A DNA stretch of 64,000 nt from CAZRVH01 sp964624905 (GCA_964624905.1 CAZUYK010000008.1:3565-67564); one strand, 5' to 3'; shown: positions 42,347 through 51,670, counted from the stretch's first letter. The notes: generated by a model not told the origin, from the letters alone. Made by a program: numbers and translations.

Positions 42347-44287
42347 TCAGGACTGCTTCGTCGGACGGGACAACGGGGAAAACGGCCTGCCGCCGCCCTC
42401 GAAGAACTGTCCGAAGAATTCGATGAATTGGAGGCGCCCCGCATGGATGAAACTTCCCAACGTATTGAGCGCGATGCTGACCGTGTGACCCCCGATGGCA
42501 ATGACGATCATGACGGGGATGGCGAGATACACGGGGAACAGCTTGCCCATCTCCTCCGCGACTTTGTTCACCGCGAGCGCCATGGCTCCGGTCACGAGTC
42601 CGAGTGCGAGGATGCGCAAGTAGCTGAGGCCGTTGCTGAGCAATCCGATGGCGAAGTTCATGAGTCCGAGGAATCCCATGATGGGCCGGATGTACCACGC
42701 CGAACCATACCCCTTACCCCAGATATTCAAGGCGACGACCGCATACAGGACATAGGTGGCGACCTGCTTCAGATCGGCCGGGGCGAACGCGGCGAACAGG
42801 GCGGCGCCCAACAGGAGATGGCTCGTGAAGTTGACCCAGAACGCCTCGGCCTTCGCGCCATGGATCCACTTGTGCCATCCGGCGAGGAACATGCCGAAGA
42901 ACAAATGCGTGATACCCAACGCCAGCGCGAGGTTCTGCAGGAAGGTGATGCCGTCCTGCTTGCCGAGATTCCACACCTGTCCACGGAACCACATGACTCC
43001 GTCGGCACGGGTCTCCGTCATGAACGATGGCGCCTGCTCCGGCGTGAGGCCGAACCATCCTCCGAAGGGAATGCCGACGAGGATGGATACGATACCGCTC
43101 AAGAACAGGGTCCACAGGAGCGGGGACTGCTCGGGCGTCGGCTTCTTGAGCAGCAGGACCGTACCCATGATGAGCGTGAGCGCGAGACCGTATCCCCCGT
43201 CCGTGAGGCAGAGGGCAAAGAACAGCGCGAAGAACGGGGACAGCGCGGACGTGGGATCCATCTCGGAAGACAACGGCAATCCGTAGAGCGTCGTGACGCT
43301 CTGGAACGGCGTAACCCATACCTTATTTTTCAAAAGTACCGGCGCCTCCTCCCCTTCCTTCGGTTCCACGTGCAGCAGCACGACGGCGGGATCGATCTTC
43401 CTCAATTTGGAAGACAATTCGTTAATCTGCCTGCTTGGCATCCATCCGATAAGAGTCGACGTGCGGTTGGTGAGCAGAAGCGTTTCTCGCGCCGATTGCT
43501 TCGCATGCAGCCACTGGGTGAATGTTTTCACGCGGGAGAGTGCGGGAAGCTGGGCGGAAAGGGCGATCCTGCGCTGCGCGTTTTTCTGGAGCGTCTGCTG
43601 CGCCTCTTGCGTACGAATGAGGGCTTCTTCGTACAACGCCGACACAAAACCGTGACCTGCGGGCGGCTCGACCGTCGTCCAGCCGAAGCGCGTGGCCATC
43701 TCCTCGAATTTCACCAGATCATCCTTCCATGCGATCACCTCGAGGATGGATGACTCCCCTTCCCCGATCGCACGCACCGAGCAGCGCGGCAAACGCGATT
43801 CCATTTCGGCCTTGAAAGAAACTACGGCGGGCGGCGGCAGCAAGCCGAACAACCGCTTCGTCGTGCGAGTTTCGCGAACCGACTCCAGGGGAAGGTCGTA
43901 CGAGCGCCACGGAGCCAGCGTTTCCTTCGTCTGTTCGGCTGCCTGCGCATCGCGACGCGCCTCTTCGTCGTCCGCCTCCAGGGAATGCAATTCATCGACG
44001 ATGCCCCGCACGTCGGCGGAACTTGATGCGGCAAGAACGTCCTCCTCCGTCACCGGGCGGGCTACCTGCGATTGCACCTCCTTGGGCGCGATATCGCGCA
44101 GCGTCGCGATCGCATAGTCTAGTTCCGCGATGCGGAAGTTCGCTTCGGAATGGTCTACTGCACCGCCAGCCAACGCATCAGATACGGCTACCTCCACCAT
44201 GCCCGCCTCCTGCACGCTCGCGAGAACGTCCTCCTGCAAACTGCGAGGAGTCACGATAGCCACTTTTTGCATGCGGACGATTGCCAT
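42347..44287 (-). CDS. ntpI: V-type ATPase subunit I
   Basis: 646 residues. The N-terminal half is cytoplasmic and coiled-coil rich. The C-terminal half has about seven membrane helices, including LCLTDGGYGLALTLIMG and the SYLRILALGLVTGAMALAVN segment with the conserved Arg that faces the K ring. Subunit I is the stator part of the ion channel. Confidence 0.94.
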   Translation of the reverse strand: MAIVRMQKVAIVTPRSLQEDVLASVQEAGMVEVAVSDALAGGAVDHSEANFRIAELDYAIATLRDIAPKEVQSQVARPVTEEDVLAASSSADVRGIVDELHSLEADDEEARRDAQAAEQTKETLAPWRSYDLPLESVRETRTTKRLFGLLPPPAVVSFKAEMESRLPRCSVRAIGEGESSILEVIAWKDDLVKFEEMATRFGWTTVEPPAGHGFVSALYEEALIRTQEAQQTLQKNAQRRIALSAQLPALSRVKTFTQWLHAKQSARETLLLTNRTSTLIGWMPSRQINELSSKLRKIDPAVVLLHVEPKEGEEAPVLLKNKVWVTPFQSVTTLYGLPLSSEMDPTSALSPFFALFFALCLTDGGYGLALTLIMGTVLLLKKPTPEQSPLLWTLFLSGIVSILVGIPFGGWFGLTPEQAPSFMTETRADGVMWFRGQVWNLGKQDGITFLQNLALALGITHLFFGMFLAGWHKWIHGAKAEAFWVNFTSHLLLGAALFAAFAPADLKQVATYVLYAVVALNIWGKGYGSAWYIRPIMGFLGLMNFAIGLLSNGLSYLRILALGLVTGAMALAVNKVAEEMGKLFPVYLAIPVMIVIAIGGHTVSIALNTLGSFIHAGRLQFIEFFGQFFEGGGRPFSPLSRPTKQS

Positions 44288-44296
44288 ACGGCTGTA

Positions 44297-44668
44297 TCAG
44301 TGGGGTAATCCGGATGAAAGAATCGAATCGACGAGGGATTCAACTGTCGCTTCGACCCGGGAATCAAATGACTTCTGCAAATCCCCGCACTCCTTCTTTG
44401 CCTTCGCCTCGTGCTCGTCCGCGATGGCCGCTATATCCGTCTCGGCTACGCGCTGCAAAATAGAACGGGAATTATCCTTGGCGACTTGTTCCGCGATTTT
44501 TCTCTTCTCTTCCTCGGCTACGCGCGCTTTCGCCTCTTCTTCTTCGAATTTTTTCTTGGCGACGCTTAGCCGCGCTTCTTCTTTTTCCTCCAGTGCCAAG
44601 ATTTCGTCCTGCCCTTGGAAGGAATGCGTACGTACCTGGGTGTCATCGGAAGAAATCGCTGTATTCAT
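44297..44668 (-). CDS. ntpF: V-type ATPase peripheral stalk subunit (G/H type, NtpF position)
   Basis: 123 residues, almost wholly charged coiled coil from about 20 to 80 (EEKEEARLSVAKKKFEEEEA and following). It is the first gene of the operon, where E. hirae has ntpF, the partner of subunit E in the stalk. Identification rests on position and coiled-coil character rather than sequence match. The start at 44668 is near the predicted promoter. Confidence 0.75.
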   Translation of the reverse strand: MNTAISSDDTQVRTHSFQGQDEILALEEKEEARLSVAKKKFEEEEAKARVAEEEKRKIAEQVAKDNSRSILQRVAETDIAAIADEHEAKAKKECGDLQKSFDSRVEATVESLVDSILSSGLPH

Positions 44669-44693
44669 GGGAATTTGGGGAGAATGACGGCTT

Positions 44694-44722
44694 CGTATAC
44701 ACACATATGTGAAAAAAATCAA
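44694..44722 (-). promoter_or_regulatory. Promoter of the V-type ATPase operon
   Basis: TTGATT (44722-44717), 17 bases, then TATACG (44699-44694) on the minus strand, giving a leader of roughly 20 bases before ntpF. All nine operon genes lie downstream with gaps of less than about 50 bases. Confidence 0.6.
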
Positions 44723-44810
44723 CCGTCTAAGAGACTACTTTCCCTTACATTCGCTCTGCGGAAAAGAGGCTATATAAAGGAAGTCGCCCTCTCTCCCCTC
44801 GGATACGTGC

Positions 44811-45530
44811 TCACCCTCCCATGATCTGCCCCAGGAATCCCTGGCCCTGGCTGGCCGAGCGATCGCGCAGGAACGGGTTCAGGCTTTCGGCAAACGACTG
44901 GAGATTGCGGGTTTGCAGGTAAATCGCGCCCTCGCCCTCGAAGGTGCAGGCCAATCCCTCGCCCGTCGTGACCATGTTCGCGATCCCCTCGCCCACGCGG
45001 TGGATCTCGTAGTTCAACGTCCCGGCGAACGCGACGATATGTCCGTTATCAACCGTGAACTTCTCCCCTTTCTTCAATTCCTTCTTGATGATGCCGCCGA
45101 AGCTGGAGACAAAGAGCGTTCCCCTTCCCGACGCCTTCACCATGAAAATACCTTCGCCGCTCAGGAATCCCTTCCATCCCGTGAATTTCGCATCGGTGAC
45201 GACGCCGTCCGTTCCCGCCAGGTAGGAGCCGCCCTGCACGATGAACTCGCCTCCGTTCAACTCGATGGATTCGATATCTCCCGGCGCGCGTGGCGCCAGC
45301 ATCACTTCGGTATCGTTCGCATTGGCCGTGACGGTGGTGACAAAGAAGCTCTCGCTGGTAAGTACCGTGCGCTTCAGCGCCTGCAGGAAGCCGCCTTTCA
45401 TGCTTCCTTCTATGGACGCGCCCGCGTCCATGGCGAGCATGGCGCCGGATTCGGTGTGGATCTTTTCGCCGTTATCCAGGACGACGCGCAACGCGCTGTA
45501 GCTGGGACGTGCGACTATTTCGTGTTTCAT
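44811..45530 (-). CDS. TIGR00266/AIM24 family protein
   Basis: 239 residues, beta-rich. The blocks IHTESGAMLAMDAGASIEG, LNGGEFIVQGGSYLAG and GGIIKKELKKGEKFTVDNGHIVAF belong to the TIGR00266 (AIM24-like) family, which forms a triangular beta-barrel trimer. Cellular role is not known. The ATG at 45530 is chosen because the family starts there. Confidence 0.88.
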   Translation of the reverse strand: MKHEIVARPSYSALRVVLDNGEKIHTESGAMLAMDAGASIEGSMKGGFLQALKRTVLTSESFFVTTVTANANDTEVMLAPRAPGDIESIELNGGEFIVQGGSYLAGTDGVVTDAKFTGWKGFLSGEGIFMVKASGRGTLFVSSFGGIIKKELKKGEKFTVDNGHIVAFAGTLNYEIHRVGEGIANMVTTGEGLACTFEGEGAIYLQTRNLQSFAESLNPFLRDRSASQGQGFLGQIMGG

Positions 45531-45550
45531 GGGAGGGGTTGGGAGGGGAA

Positions 45551-45964
45551 TTAGTGAGCTTCGACGTACGATTTGAAATTGTCCAGGATGGACTGCCATC
45601 CGGCCTTCTGCATCTCCGGGGAGTTCTCGGTCTCGGCATCGAACGTTTCGGTGACGGTGGTGGCACCGCCGTTTTCATCGAACAACACTTCCACCTTGCG
45701 TCCGTCGTCCATCGCGTAGGCGATTTTCTTGCCATCGATGACTTCGCTGTACGTTCCGCCGAAGTCGAATCCCGCACTTCCGTCCTTCGCCTCCATGCGG
45801 GACATGAAGGATCCGCCGGTGCGCAGGTCGTTGGTGGCGCGGGGCGTGTGCCAATCCGGCGACGCGTTGTTCCACTGCATGATGTGCTCGGGCGCGGTCC
45901 ACAGCTGCCATACCTTGGACAGAGGGGCTTGGACGGTCGTTTGGACGGTAATCTGCTGTGCCAT
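45551..45964 (-). CDS. SRPBCC (AHSA1-type) domain protein, host gene at the integration site
   Basis: 137 residues from the ATG at 45964: VQTTVQAPLSKVWQLWTAPEHIMQW, then GGSFMSRMEAKDG and the C-terminal GWQSILDNFKSYVEAH helix, the AHSA1/activator-like START fold that binds hydrophobic ligands. It shares frame and stop codon with the upstream recombinase, whose reading frame runs into it without a stop. Its own start and family-complete length argue that it is the native host gene. Confidence 0.8.
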   Translation of the reverse strand: MAQQITVQTTVQAPLSKVWQLWTAPEHIMQWNNASPDWHTPRATNDLRTGGSFMSRMEAKDGSAGFDFGGTYSEVIDGKKIAYAMDDGRKVEVLFDENGGATTVTETFDAETENSPEMQKAGWQSILDNFKSYVEAH

Positions 45965-47779
45965 GAGAGAATCGGGGGAAGAGGTACTTTGAGGCCCGAT
46001 GGTATCACAAACCCTTGCCTTTAAGCATAAAATACGTACCCTTTCCTCACGCTTTCGCGTATGCATTGGGGAATCGCCAAGTGGTAAGGCAACCGCCTCT
46101 GGAGCGGTCATTCGGGGGTTCGAATCCCTCTTCCCCAGCCAATCCTCAAACAATTCCGACTTTTTGGCTTCTGGAAGCTCTTTATCGCGTTCGAATCTAG
46201 AGATTTCGGAAACTCTGGCGACTGCGAATCCGGCGAGACTGGCATAAGGTTCTCGGTAGTCCGCAGCCACTTCCTGGTCGGTGAGCCGCATGTTCGAACA
46301 GACGAGGTGTAAAAGCGCTTTCTTGTCCTCAATCGTCGTGTGCTGGAACTTCGTGGCGAGGCGCTGGGTGAAAGAGAAGAAGTGTTCGCAGTCGTCGATC
46401 CAGTTGAGCCCCTGCTGCTGCACCGTTTTGAGTTGCTTCTCGACCATCTCGAACTCCTCGCGGATCGTTTTCTTCTGCGCGATGTACTCGTCATCGGAGA
46501 GCATGGAGCCGTCGGCGTTGTTTGGCGAGATTTTTAGTTGTAACAATCCATCGAGACGCTGCTGACAGCCGTTGAGCTGGCCTTGGAACTTGCGACGCTG
46601 AGCATCCGTGTACTGCGCCTCATGGACGTGGACCGTGCGCAGCTTCTTGAAGGCGAAATCGAGAAAGGATTGCGGAATGCGAAGGCCCGAGAGAATCCGC
46701 TCGAACTGCTTCTCCATCACTTCCTGTCGGGTCCACTTCGTCTGTGAGCAAGGGCCGTTGTTGTGGGTACAGTGGTAGTAGACGTGGTCGCGCTGGCGCT
46801 CGGCCGTGACGGACCCGCCGCACTCCCCGCATTTCAGGATGCAGCCGCCGAAGGAGAACGCATGACGCCGGTACCGTCCTTTGCCGCGCTTCGTGAGCGC
46901 GAATTGGACCGCGTCAAACAGCTCCTTCGTGATGAGCGACTCGTGCTGGATCGAGCGGCGCGGGTCGCCAGTTTTCTCCTGGATGTAGATGTCGTCGTAG
47001 ATGCGTCCGTTGTACTCGATCACGCCGTAGTAGTAGGGATTCGTGAGCAGATTCTCGACCGCGTGCTTACTGAACATCTTGCCGGTCTTCGGCGCACGGA
47101 GCCCCATCTTGAAACTGAGCTTCCGAAGCTGCGGGAGACCAAGCACACCCTTGGATGCCTCCTCGAAGAACTGGCGAACGATGGGGCCGTCGATAGGGTC
47201 GATTTCCTCCCGTTTGAGCGGTCTATCAAGTTTCAACAACAGCATGTACTTTTCCGTATCGTCCCGCGCCTTCGTGATGTGCCCGTCGCGGTTGATGTTG
47301 AGATAGCCAGGCGGGACCATGCCGGGATACTCGCCTTTGAGGAGCTTGCTTTCGATGTCGCGGGTCACGAACTGGCTGGTGTCGTCCGAGCTTTTCTTCG
47401 CCATCGCGAAGTGGATCTGCATCATGAACTTGTCGTCGCCGTTGTTCGTGTACACCTTCTCCGGCGTGATAATCTCCCGGATGATTTTCTCGTCCATCAT
47501 GTAGATGATCCGGCCGCCGTCGAAGCTATTGCGGGCCAAGCGCGTGAGGTGGTAGGTCAGGATGCTATCGGCCTCGCCCTTCTCCAGCCGTGACAGCATC
47601 TCGTTGAAGAACGGGCGGCCCGTCTTATACGCCGTCTTCTTCTCGACATAGAGATCGACGACAGTGAATCCGCGGGCCGCGGCAACCTCCGAGAGCAGGC
47701 GCTTCTGCGCATCGGCACCGAGGATCTGGCGGTCTTCGCGGTCGGAGCTTTTGCGGCAGTAGATGAACACTCGTTTCAT
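45551..47779 (-). CDS. Serine recombinase, open frame fused in frame through a tRNA into the SRPBCC gene
   Basis: 742 codons from the ATG at 47779. Residues 1-150 are the serine recombinase catalytic domain (YCRKSSDREDRQ with the nucleophile Ser; TYHLTRLARNSFDGG). Residues about 155-380 are the Recombinase domain, and a zinc ribbon CGECGGSVTAER...CTHNNGPC follows near 390. A coiled-coil region precedes residue 546. From there the frame reads antisense through tRNA-Gln (about residues 547-571) and joins the SRPBCC protein at residue 606. In the free element the recombinase would have another end, so the fusion is a product of integration. Confidence 0.8.
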   Translation of the reverse strand: MKRVFIYCRKSSDREDRQILGADAQKRLLSEVAAARGFTVVDLYVEKKTAYKTGRPFFNEMLSRLEKGEADSILTYHLTRLARNSFDGGRIIYMMDEKIIREIITPEKVYTNNGDDKFMMQIHFAMAKKSSDDTSQFVTRDIESKLLKGEYPGMVPPGYLNINRDGHITKARDDTEKYMLLLKLDRPLKREEIDPIDGPIVRQFFEEASKGVLGLPQLRKLSFKMGLRAPKTGKMFSKHAVENLLTNPYYYGVIEYNGRIYDDIYIQEKTGDPRRSIQHESLITKELFDAVQFALTKRGKGRYRRHAFSFGGCILKCGECGGSVTAERQRDHVYYHCTHNNGPCSQTKWTRQEVMEKQFERILSGLRIPQSFLDFAFKKLRTVHVHEAQYTDAQRRKFQGQLNGCQQRLDGLLQLKISPNNADGSMLSDDEYIAQKKTIREEFEMVEKQLKTVQQQGLNWIDDCEHFFSFTQRLATKFQHTTIEDKKALLHLVCSNMRLTDQEVAADYREPYASLAGFAVARVSEISRFERDKELPEAKKSELFEDWLGKRDSNPRMTAPEAVALPLGDSPMHTRKREERVRILCLKARVCDTIGPQSTSSPDSLMAQQITVQTTVQAPLSKVWQLWTAPEHIMQWNNASPDWHTPRATNDLRTGGSFMSRMEAKDGSAGFDFGGTYSEVIDGKKIAYAMDDGRKVEVLFDENGGATTVTETFDAETENSPEMQKAGWQSILDNFKSYVEAH
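46067..46141 (+). tRNA. tRNA-Gln (anticodon CTG), integration target
   Basis: Acceptor TGGGGAA/TTCCCCA with U1-A72 and discriminator G, anticodon loop CTCTGGA giving CTG (codon CAG), T-loop GGTTCGAATCC, CCA encoded. The recombinase gene ends antisense across it, so it marks the left edge of the integrated element. Confidence 0.93.
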
Positions 47780-47807
47780 GGGATGGTGAGGGGAGGATAT
47801 GGAAGAT

Positions 47808-47881
47808 GCCCGAATGGGCGACCCCCTAGCGATCCAGCACCAGTCATGCGACCGTGTTGGTAGGAGATCGCCCATACGGGC
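47808..47881. repeat. Inverted repeat between recombinase and accessory genes
   Basis: GCCCGAATGGGCGA (47808-47821) and TCGCCCATACGGGC (47868-47881) pair with one mismatch, each arm itself partly palindromic. It lies just upstream of the recombinase start, where an operator or attachment core could be. Confidence 0.55.
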
Positions 47882-47961
47882 AACACAAACCTTGGCGCAT
47901 GAAACGGTGGTGTGGATCGCAGGGGCAGTATAGCAAAGAACGAGGAGGAAGGGAGAATAAA

Positions 47962-48207
47962 TCAGTAGCCGGTCGCAAGGTCGTAGCCCTGCTCCAGCCC
48001 GAGCCACAGGAAATCGACCTGCTCGCGGTAGTGATGAGGACAAACGTTAGCGATAATCATGCTGCTCTCTCCGTCAATGAAGAGAGTGAGCGTGAGTTTA
48101 CCCTGCTCGTTCTCCCGGACTTCAATCCGCGCATGGCGCAAACGGTCGGGGGTGACTTCCTCGTCCCACCGGCTGCATTTGAAGGGGATGGTTTCGATGG
48201 TTTTCAT
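47962..48207 (-). CDS. Small hypothetical protein
   Basis: 81 residues: FKCSRWDEEVTPDRLRHARIEV, LTLTLFIDGESSMIIANVCPHHY and a Trp/Leu-rich end. No known domain. It is the last gene of the minus-strand block that starts at 55 kb. Start chosen at 48207 because upstream sequence in this frame is low-complexity antisense of the next gene. Confidence 0.5.
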   Translation of the reverse strand: MKTIETIPFKCSRWDEEVTPDRLRHARIEVRENEQGKLTLTLFIDGESSMIIANVCPHHYREQVDFLWLGLEQGYDLATGY

Positions 48208-48233
48208 GGGATAAATGGGGAAATGGGTAAAAA

Positions 48234-49142
48234 TTACGAAACGAATCCATTTTCGTTGGAGACCGTAACATCGAGCGCAGCGCTCATGGGAGCCGGTTTT
48301 CCGAGCCGCACACTCTGCAAGCGCTGAAGCTCGTGGAGCGTTTGCAGGAACATTCGATGCAGATTCGACTCGTAGCGCTGGATTCTCTCCGCCTCCTGCT
48401 CGCTGGGAATGAGCTTCGATTCGATGTCCTTCACCTCGCGTTCCAATTCCCATTTCTCCAAGAGGGAAATCCGCATCTCCAGAAGTCGTTCCAGACTGGC
48501 AAGCGCTTTTTGTGCGTCTTTCGTCTCCTGCTTCACCGCCTTCTCGTCGCCCTTCTTCTGGGCGGTCTCCGCCGCATTGTTCGCCGCGACGATGAGGTCG
48601 ATCTGCCGGAAGCGATACCCGAAGCCCAGCTCCTCCTCGACTGTCTCTTTCGCGAGGCCCGTCAGCGGCAGACCATGGGTATCGACGAGTGCCGTAATCA
48701 CCCACACGAACTCCAGCATCCGACGATGCGTGAGGCTGGACCGTACCTTCTTGCGGTATTTCTCCTCGACACTATCCGCATAGCGCTCCACATTCTGCGT
48801 TTCCTCGTGATGAGACGCCATCATTGCCTCGGTCATAGACCGCTCGATCATCGCCCGTTCGGCATGGGACACGCGACGCATACGCCAGTAGAGAGTGAGC
48901 AAGCGATCGACGTGCATCATCTCGACCATGCCCACAGGTTGCAGCTCCTCGAAGAGTTCACGCCGGAAGCGGTGCAACAGTTCGCGATCCTCGGTGTACT
49001 GATCGTGCTCAATGATGAGTTCGCTGCTCAAGATGCCATGCTTGAGGGCATTTCTGCGCGAGACCGCCTTCCCGGCATCGGTCCGCACCCCTGCTTTCTT
49101 CGCGTTCTCACGGTTGGCGGCGATCTGCTTGTCGGAGGTCAT
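48234..49142 (-). CDS. Accessory protein with ANRxNAxxxG...SRRNALKHG motif
   Basis: 302 residues. The N-terminus KQIAANRENAKKAGVRTDAG then SRRNALKHGILS is a motif seen at the start of many phage, plasmid and Planctomycete proteins of unknown role. The remainder is helical with a coiled coil near 190-250. It starts three bases before the stop of the primase gene, so the two are translated together. Confidence 0.65.
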   Translation of the reverse strand: MTSDKQIAANRENAKKAGVRTDAGKAVSRRNALKHGILSSELIIEHDQYTEDRELLHRFRRELFEELQPVGMVEMMHVDRLLTLYWRMRRVSHAERAMIERSMTEAMMASHHEETQNVERYADSVEEKYRKKVRSSLTHRRMLEFVWVITALVDTHGLPLTGLAKETVEEELGFGYRFRQIDLIVAANNAAETAQKKGDEKAVKQETKDAQKALASLERLLEMRISLLEKWELEREVKDIESKLIPSEQEAERIQRYESNLHRMFLQTLHELQRLQSVRLGKPAPMSAALDVTVSNENGFVS

Positions 49143-49145
49143 ATA

Positions 49146-51656
49146 TCAAAAGGAAGAAAGAGACGGAGAAATGCCGCCACTGTCGCCACTACCGTCTTTT
49201 TCCGCTTCGGGCAGGGCTTCTTCAAAAGGCAGGAGCTGTGACGATGGAGTGGCGGTATTGCGCTCCGAGGAAGCATCGGCGGTCTTCTTTCCTGTTTTTC
49301 CAATCGCGATGATCCGCCGTCCTCCGGCACCCTTGCCGCCTGTCTCGATCTGGATGCCGATCTCGGAGAGATTGGTTTTCGCCTCATTGAGACGGCGCGT
49401 GAGCGCTTGGGGTGCTTTCGGCCAGACCTTTGCGTTTGTGCTGATCTTCTGCTCCAGAGCAATCGTCTCCATCCGTTCCAGAAGATCGGCGGGGCTGCTC
49501 TCCCAAAGTTCCCTCTCCTCCATGAGAATTGCAATGACCGTTGCGACTGGATTCTCATGGATCGCCTCCTCATGCTGCTCGTTGATGTTGGCGTAGTAAG
49601 CGTCCAAAAACTCCTCATGGCTATAGCCGATGGCCTCGGCAATCGCGCAGCCCCAGACTGCAAAATCGGCCATGCGGGGCGCTTCGAGAAGATGGATACC
49701 GGGACGTAGACGCAGAGCCGCGCTGAGTGCATCAAGCACCCCGCCGAGGATACCGGGGAGCGCCGCATCAAACTCCTCCCAGAACGCCTGCTCGGCCTTA
49801 CGCTCGCACTTGGGAATGCGTTCGAGCTTGAAGAGGATCGAGCGGTCGAGGAGATCGGGCTTGGAGGCGGCGATGTTGATGCCGTTGAGAGCAATGATGC
49901 GCTGAAACTTGTAGATCACGTCATCATCGTCACTGTAGAGTTCGCGCTTCGTAAATCCGTCGCCGGTCACGGCACGGCACAGCGCGTCGGAAGCCCACTC
50001 GGGCAGCCCCGAGAGGTTGTCGAAGAATGCGGAATGGTGATGCGAAAGAAGCTGGGCAAGTTCCTGAACAGTGTTGGGCATCGAGAGCGATTTGATCTGC
50101 GAGGGGTCGATGATGCGCCGGAGCACCTTCGAGAGCGTGGTCTTTGCCGCACCCTGGTCGCCGTAGAGGATGAAGACGGGATGCGGGAAGCCAGGGATGC
50201 AGGAAGCGATGAGCGCGACGAGGAGCAGCACTTCCTGCTCCTTCCTCGCGAGCCGGGCATACCGGAGAAGTGTGCGCACATCGCCGCCTTGAGCAGGATG
50301 GACCTGCGGTGCTTGGTGTGAGAAACGGTGGAACAGCACGGGAGGATTGCTGACGATTTCCCAGCCATCCGCCGTGATGCGTACCGCCTCCCATTTCTCA
50401 TTGGAGAGATCGTACCAAAGAGCGCCATCGTGCCGGGCGATGCGGTTATGCAGTGTGATCTGCCTCCCGTCGAACGCCGCCATCCCTTCGAGCGTCGTGA
50501 GCGCGGAGGAGATCGCGTTGGGGTTCGGCGTCTTCTCTTCTTGCTCCCAGAAGAGATGGGACGCCCATCGCTTGAAGTTCTTGCTCTTGATGCGGTACGT
50601 CTCCCGGTGATCGCCCACGGGCAGCCACGCGAAAGGCTCGCGGAACTCGTCGTGGAAGAGCAGGGTCTCGCTTGTGATCACGTACTCCACGAGCCGGTCG
50701 GCTTGTGACCGGCGCTTCTTGCCATCACCATCGTCATCTTCCCGCGCTTTCTCTCGCTTCGCCTGCTCTTTTTTGAGGATGCTCTGAAACACGTTTTTCA
50801 ACTCCAGCTCTGGAAGCGGCGGCGTATTCCTTTCGTTCCATTCTTTCATCCCGCCCCATCCCACTGTCTCCCAGAGCTCCTCAGGCAGATCATGAAGGAT
50901 GCGACCGGCGACCGATGTGGCCGCATGGTTGCGACCGCCTTTTTCCACGCCCTCCTTGGCCTCTTGCCATTTCTTCGGAGCATCCGCCTGCGGCTCCGCA
51001 TCCTGAGCCTTCCCACCAAAGACGCTGAGTGCCTGGAGGGAAGTGATGATGGCATCGAGATCGTAGGGCGGCCGTTCCAATTCCGAAAAGGCAAGATGGC
51101 AGAGAAACGGATCGGCAGGATTTTTGAGATGGTGATAGCAGGGCAGCCGCAAGACGCGTGTGACATCCTTCGCGCCGGGATCGGCATGGAAATGCGCGAT
51201 GAGCAAAACCTCCGCTTCATCGAAACGCTGTTTGGCATCGGGGCCGAGGGGCTTCAAGAGCCAGATAGGCTGCACGCCGTTTTTCGTCTCGATGATGGCA
51301 TGAGGTGGGAGCGCGAATGCTCGGAGCGCGGCGAGTGCTTCGGCTTTCCTCTGCTCGATTTGTTTGCGCGGCTGCTCGTCGCCCTCCTTCGCGCAGTCGA
51401 GATCGACGTAGAGCGCCTGGATACGCAGCAGATTCTCGATCTTACGTGCTGCCAAAAAGGCGTTCGGCGAAAAGTACACGCCGCAACCTTGCTCCTGCTT
51501 CCGCGCCGCCTGCTCCGGGTCCAGATGGTCCGTGCAGAACGCTTTCTTGATGTCTTTCGCTTCCGTATCGTCGAAATACTGGATGTGATGATCCGGGAAG
51601 AAACGGAGGAAGTCCTGGACCGTGATGGAGGGAAGTGTTTCGGTACTCATGTGCAT
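49146..51656 (-). CDS. Prim-Pol/helicase fusion replication protein
   Basis: 836 residues. The N-terminal region has the archaeo-eukaryotic primase-like RepB fold: catalytic YVDLD near residue 85, IIETKNGVQPIWLLKP, and TRVLRLPCYHHLKNP. After a linker with a DDDGDGKK run, a helicase-type ATPase follows: Walker A LYGDQGAAKTTLSK (about 498-511), Walker B-like AFFDNLSGLPEW and a C-terminal winged-helix-like end. It would prime and unwind the element's DNA. Confidence 0.8.
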   Translation of the reverse strand: MHMSTETLPSITVQDFLRFFPDHHIQYFDDTEAKDIKKAFCTDHLDPEQAARKQEQGCGVYFSPNAFLAARKIENLLRIQALYVDLDCAKEGDEQPRKQIEQRKAEALAALRAFALPPHAIIETKNGVQPIWLLKPLGPDAKQRFDEAEVLLIAHFHADPGAKDVTRVLRLPCYHHLKNPADPFLCHLAFSELERPPYDLDAIITSLQALSVFGGKAQDAEPQADAPKKWQEAKEGVEKGGRNHAATSVAGRILHDLPEELWETVGWGGMKEWNERNTPPLPELELKNVFQSILKKEQAKREKAREDDDGDGKKRRSQADRLVEYVITSETLLFHDEFREPFAWLPVGDHRETYRIKSKNFKRWASHLFWEQEEKTPNPNAISSALTTLEGMAAFDGRQITLHNRIARHDGALWYDLSNEKWEAVRITADGWEIVSNPPVLFHRFSHQAPQVHPAQGGDVRTLLRYARLARKEQEVLLLVALIASCIPGFPHPVFILYGDQGAAKTTLSKVLRRIIDPSQIKSLSMPNTVQELAQLLSHHHSAFFDNLSGLPEWASDALCRAVTGDGFTKRELYSDDDDVIYKFQRIIALNGINIAASKPDLLDRSILFKLERIPKCERKAEQAFWEEFDAALPGILGGVLDALSAALRLRPGIHLLEAPRMADFAVWGCAIAEAIGYSHEEFLDAYYANINEQHEEAIHENPVATVIAILMEERELWESSPADLLERMETIALEQKISTNAKVWPKAPQALTRRLNEAKTNLSEIGIQIETGGKGAGGRRIIAIGKTGKKTADASSERNTATPSSQLLPFEEALPEAEKDGSGDSGGISPSLSSF

Positions 51657-51670
51657 TGTGAGAAAGAAAA

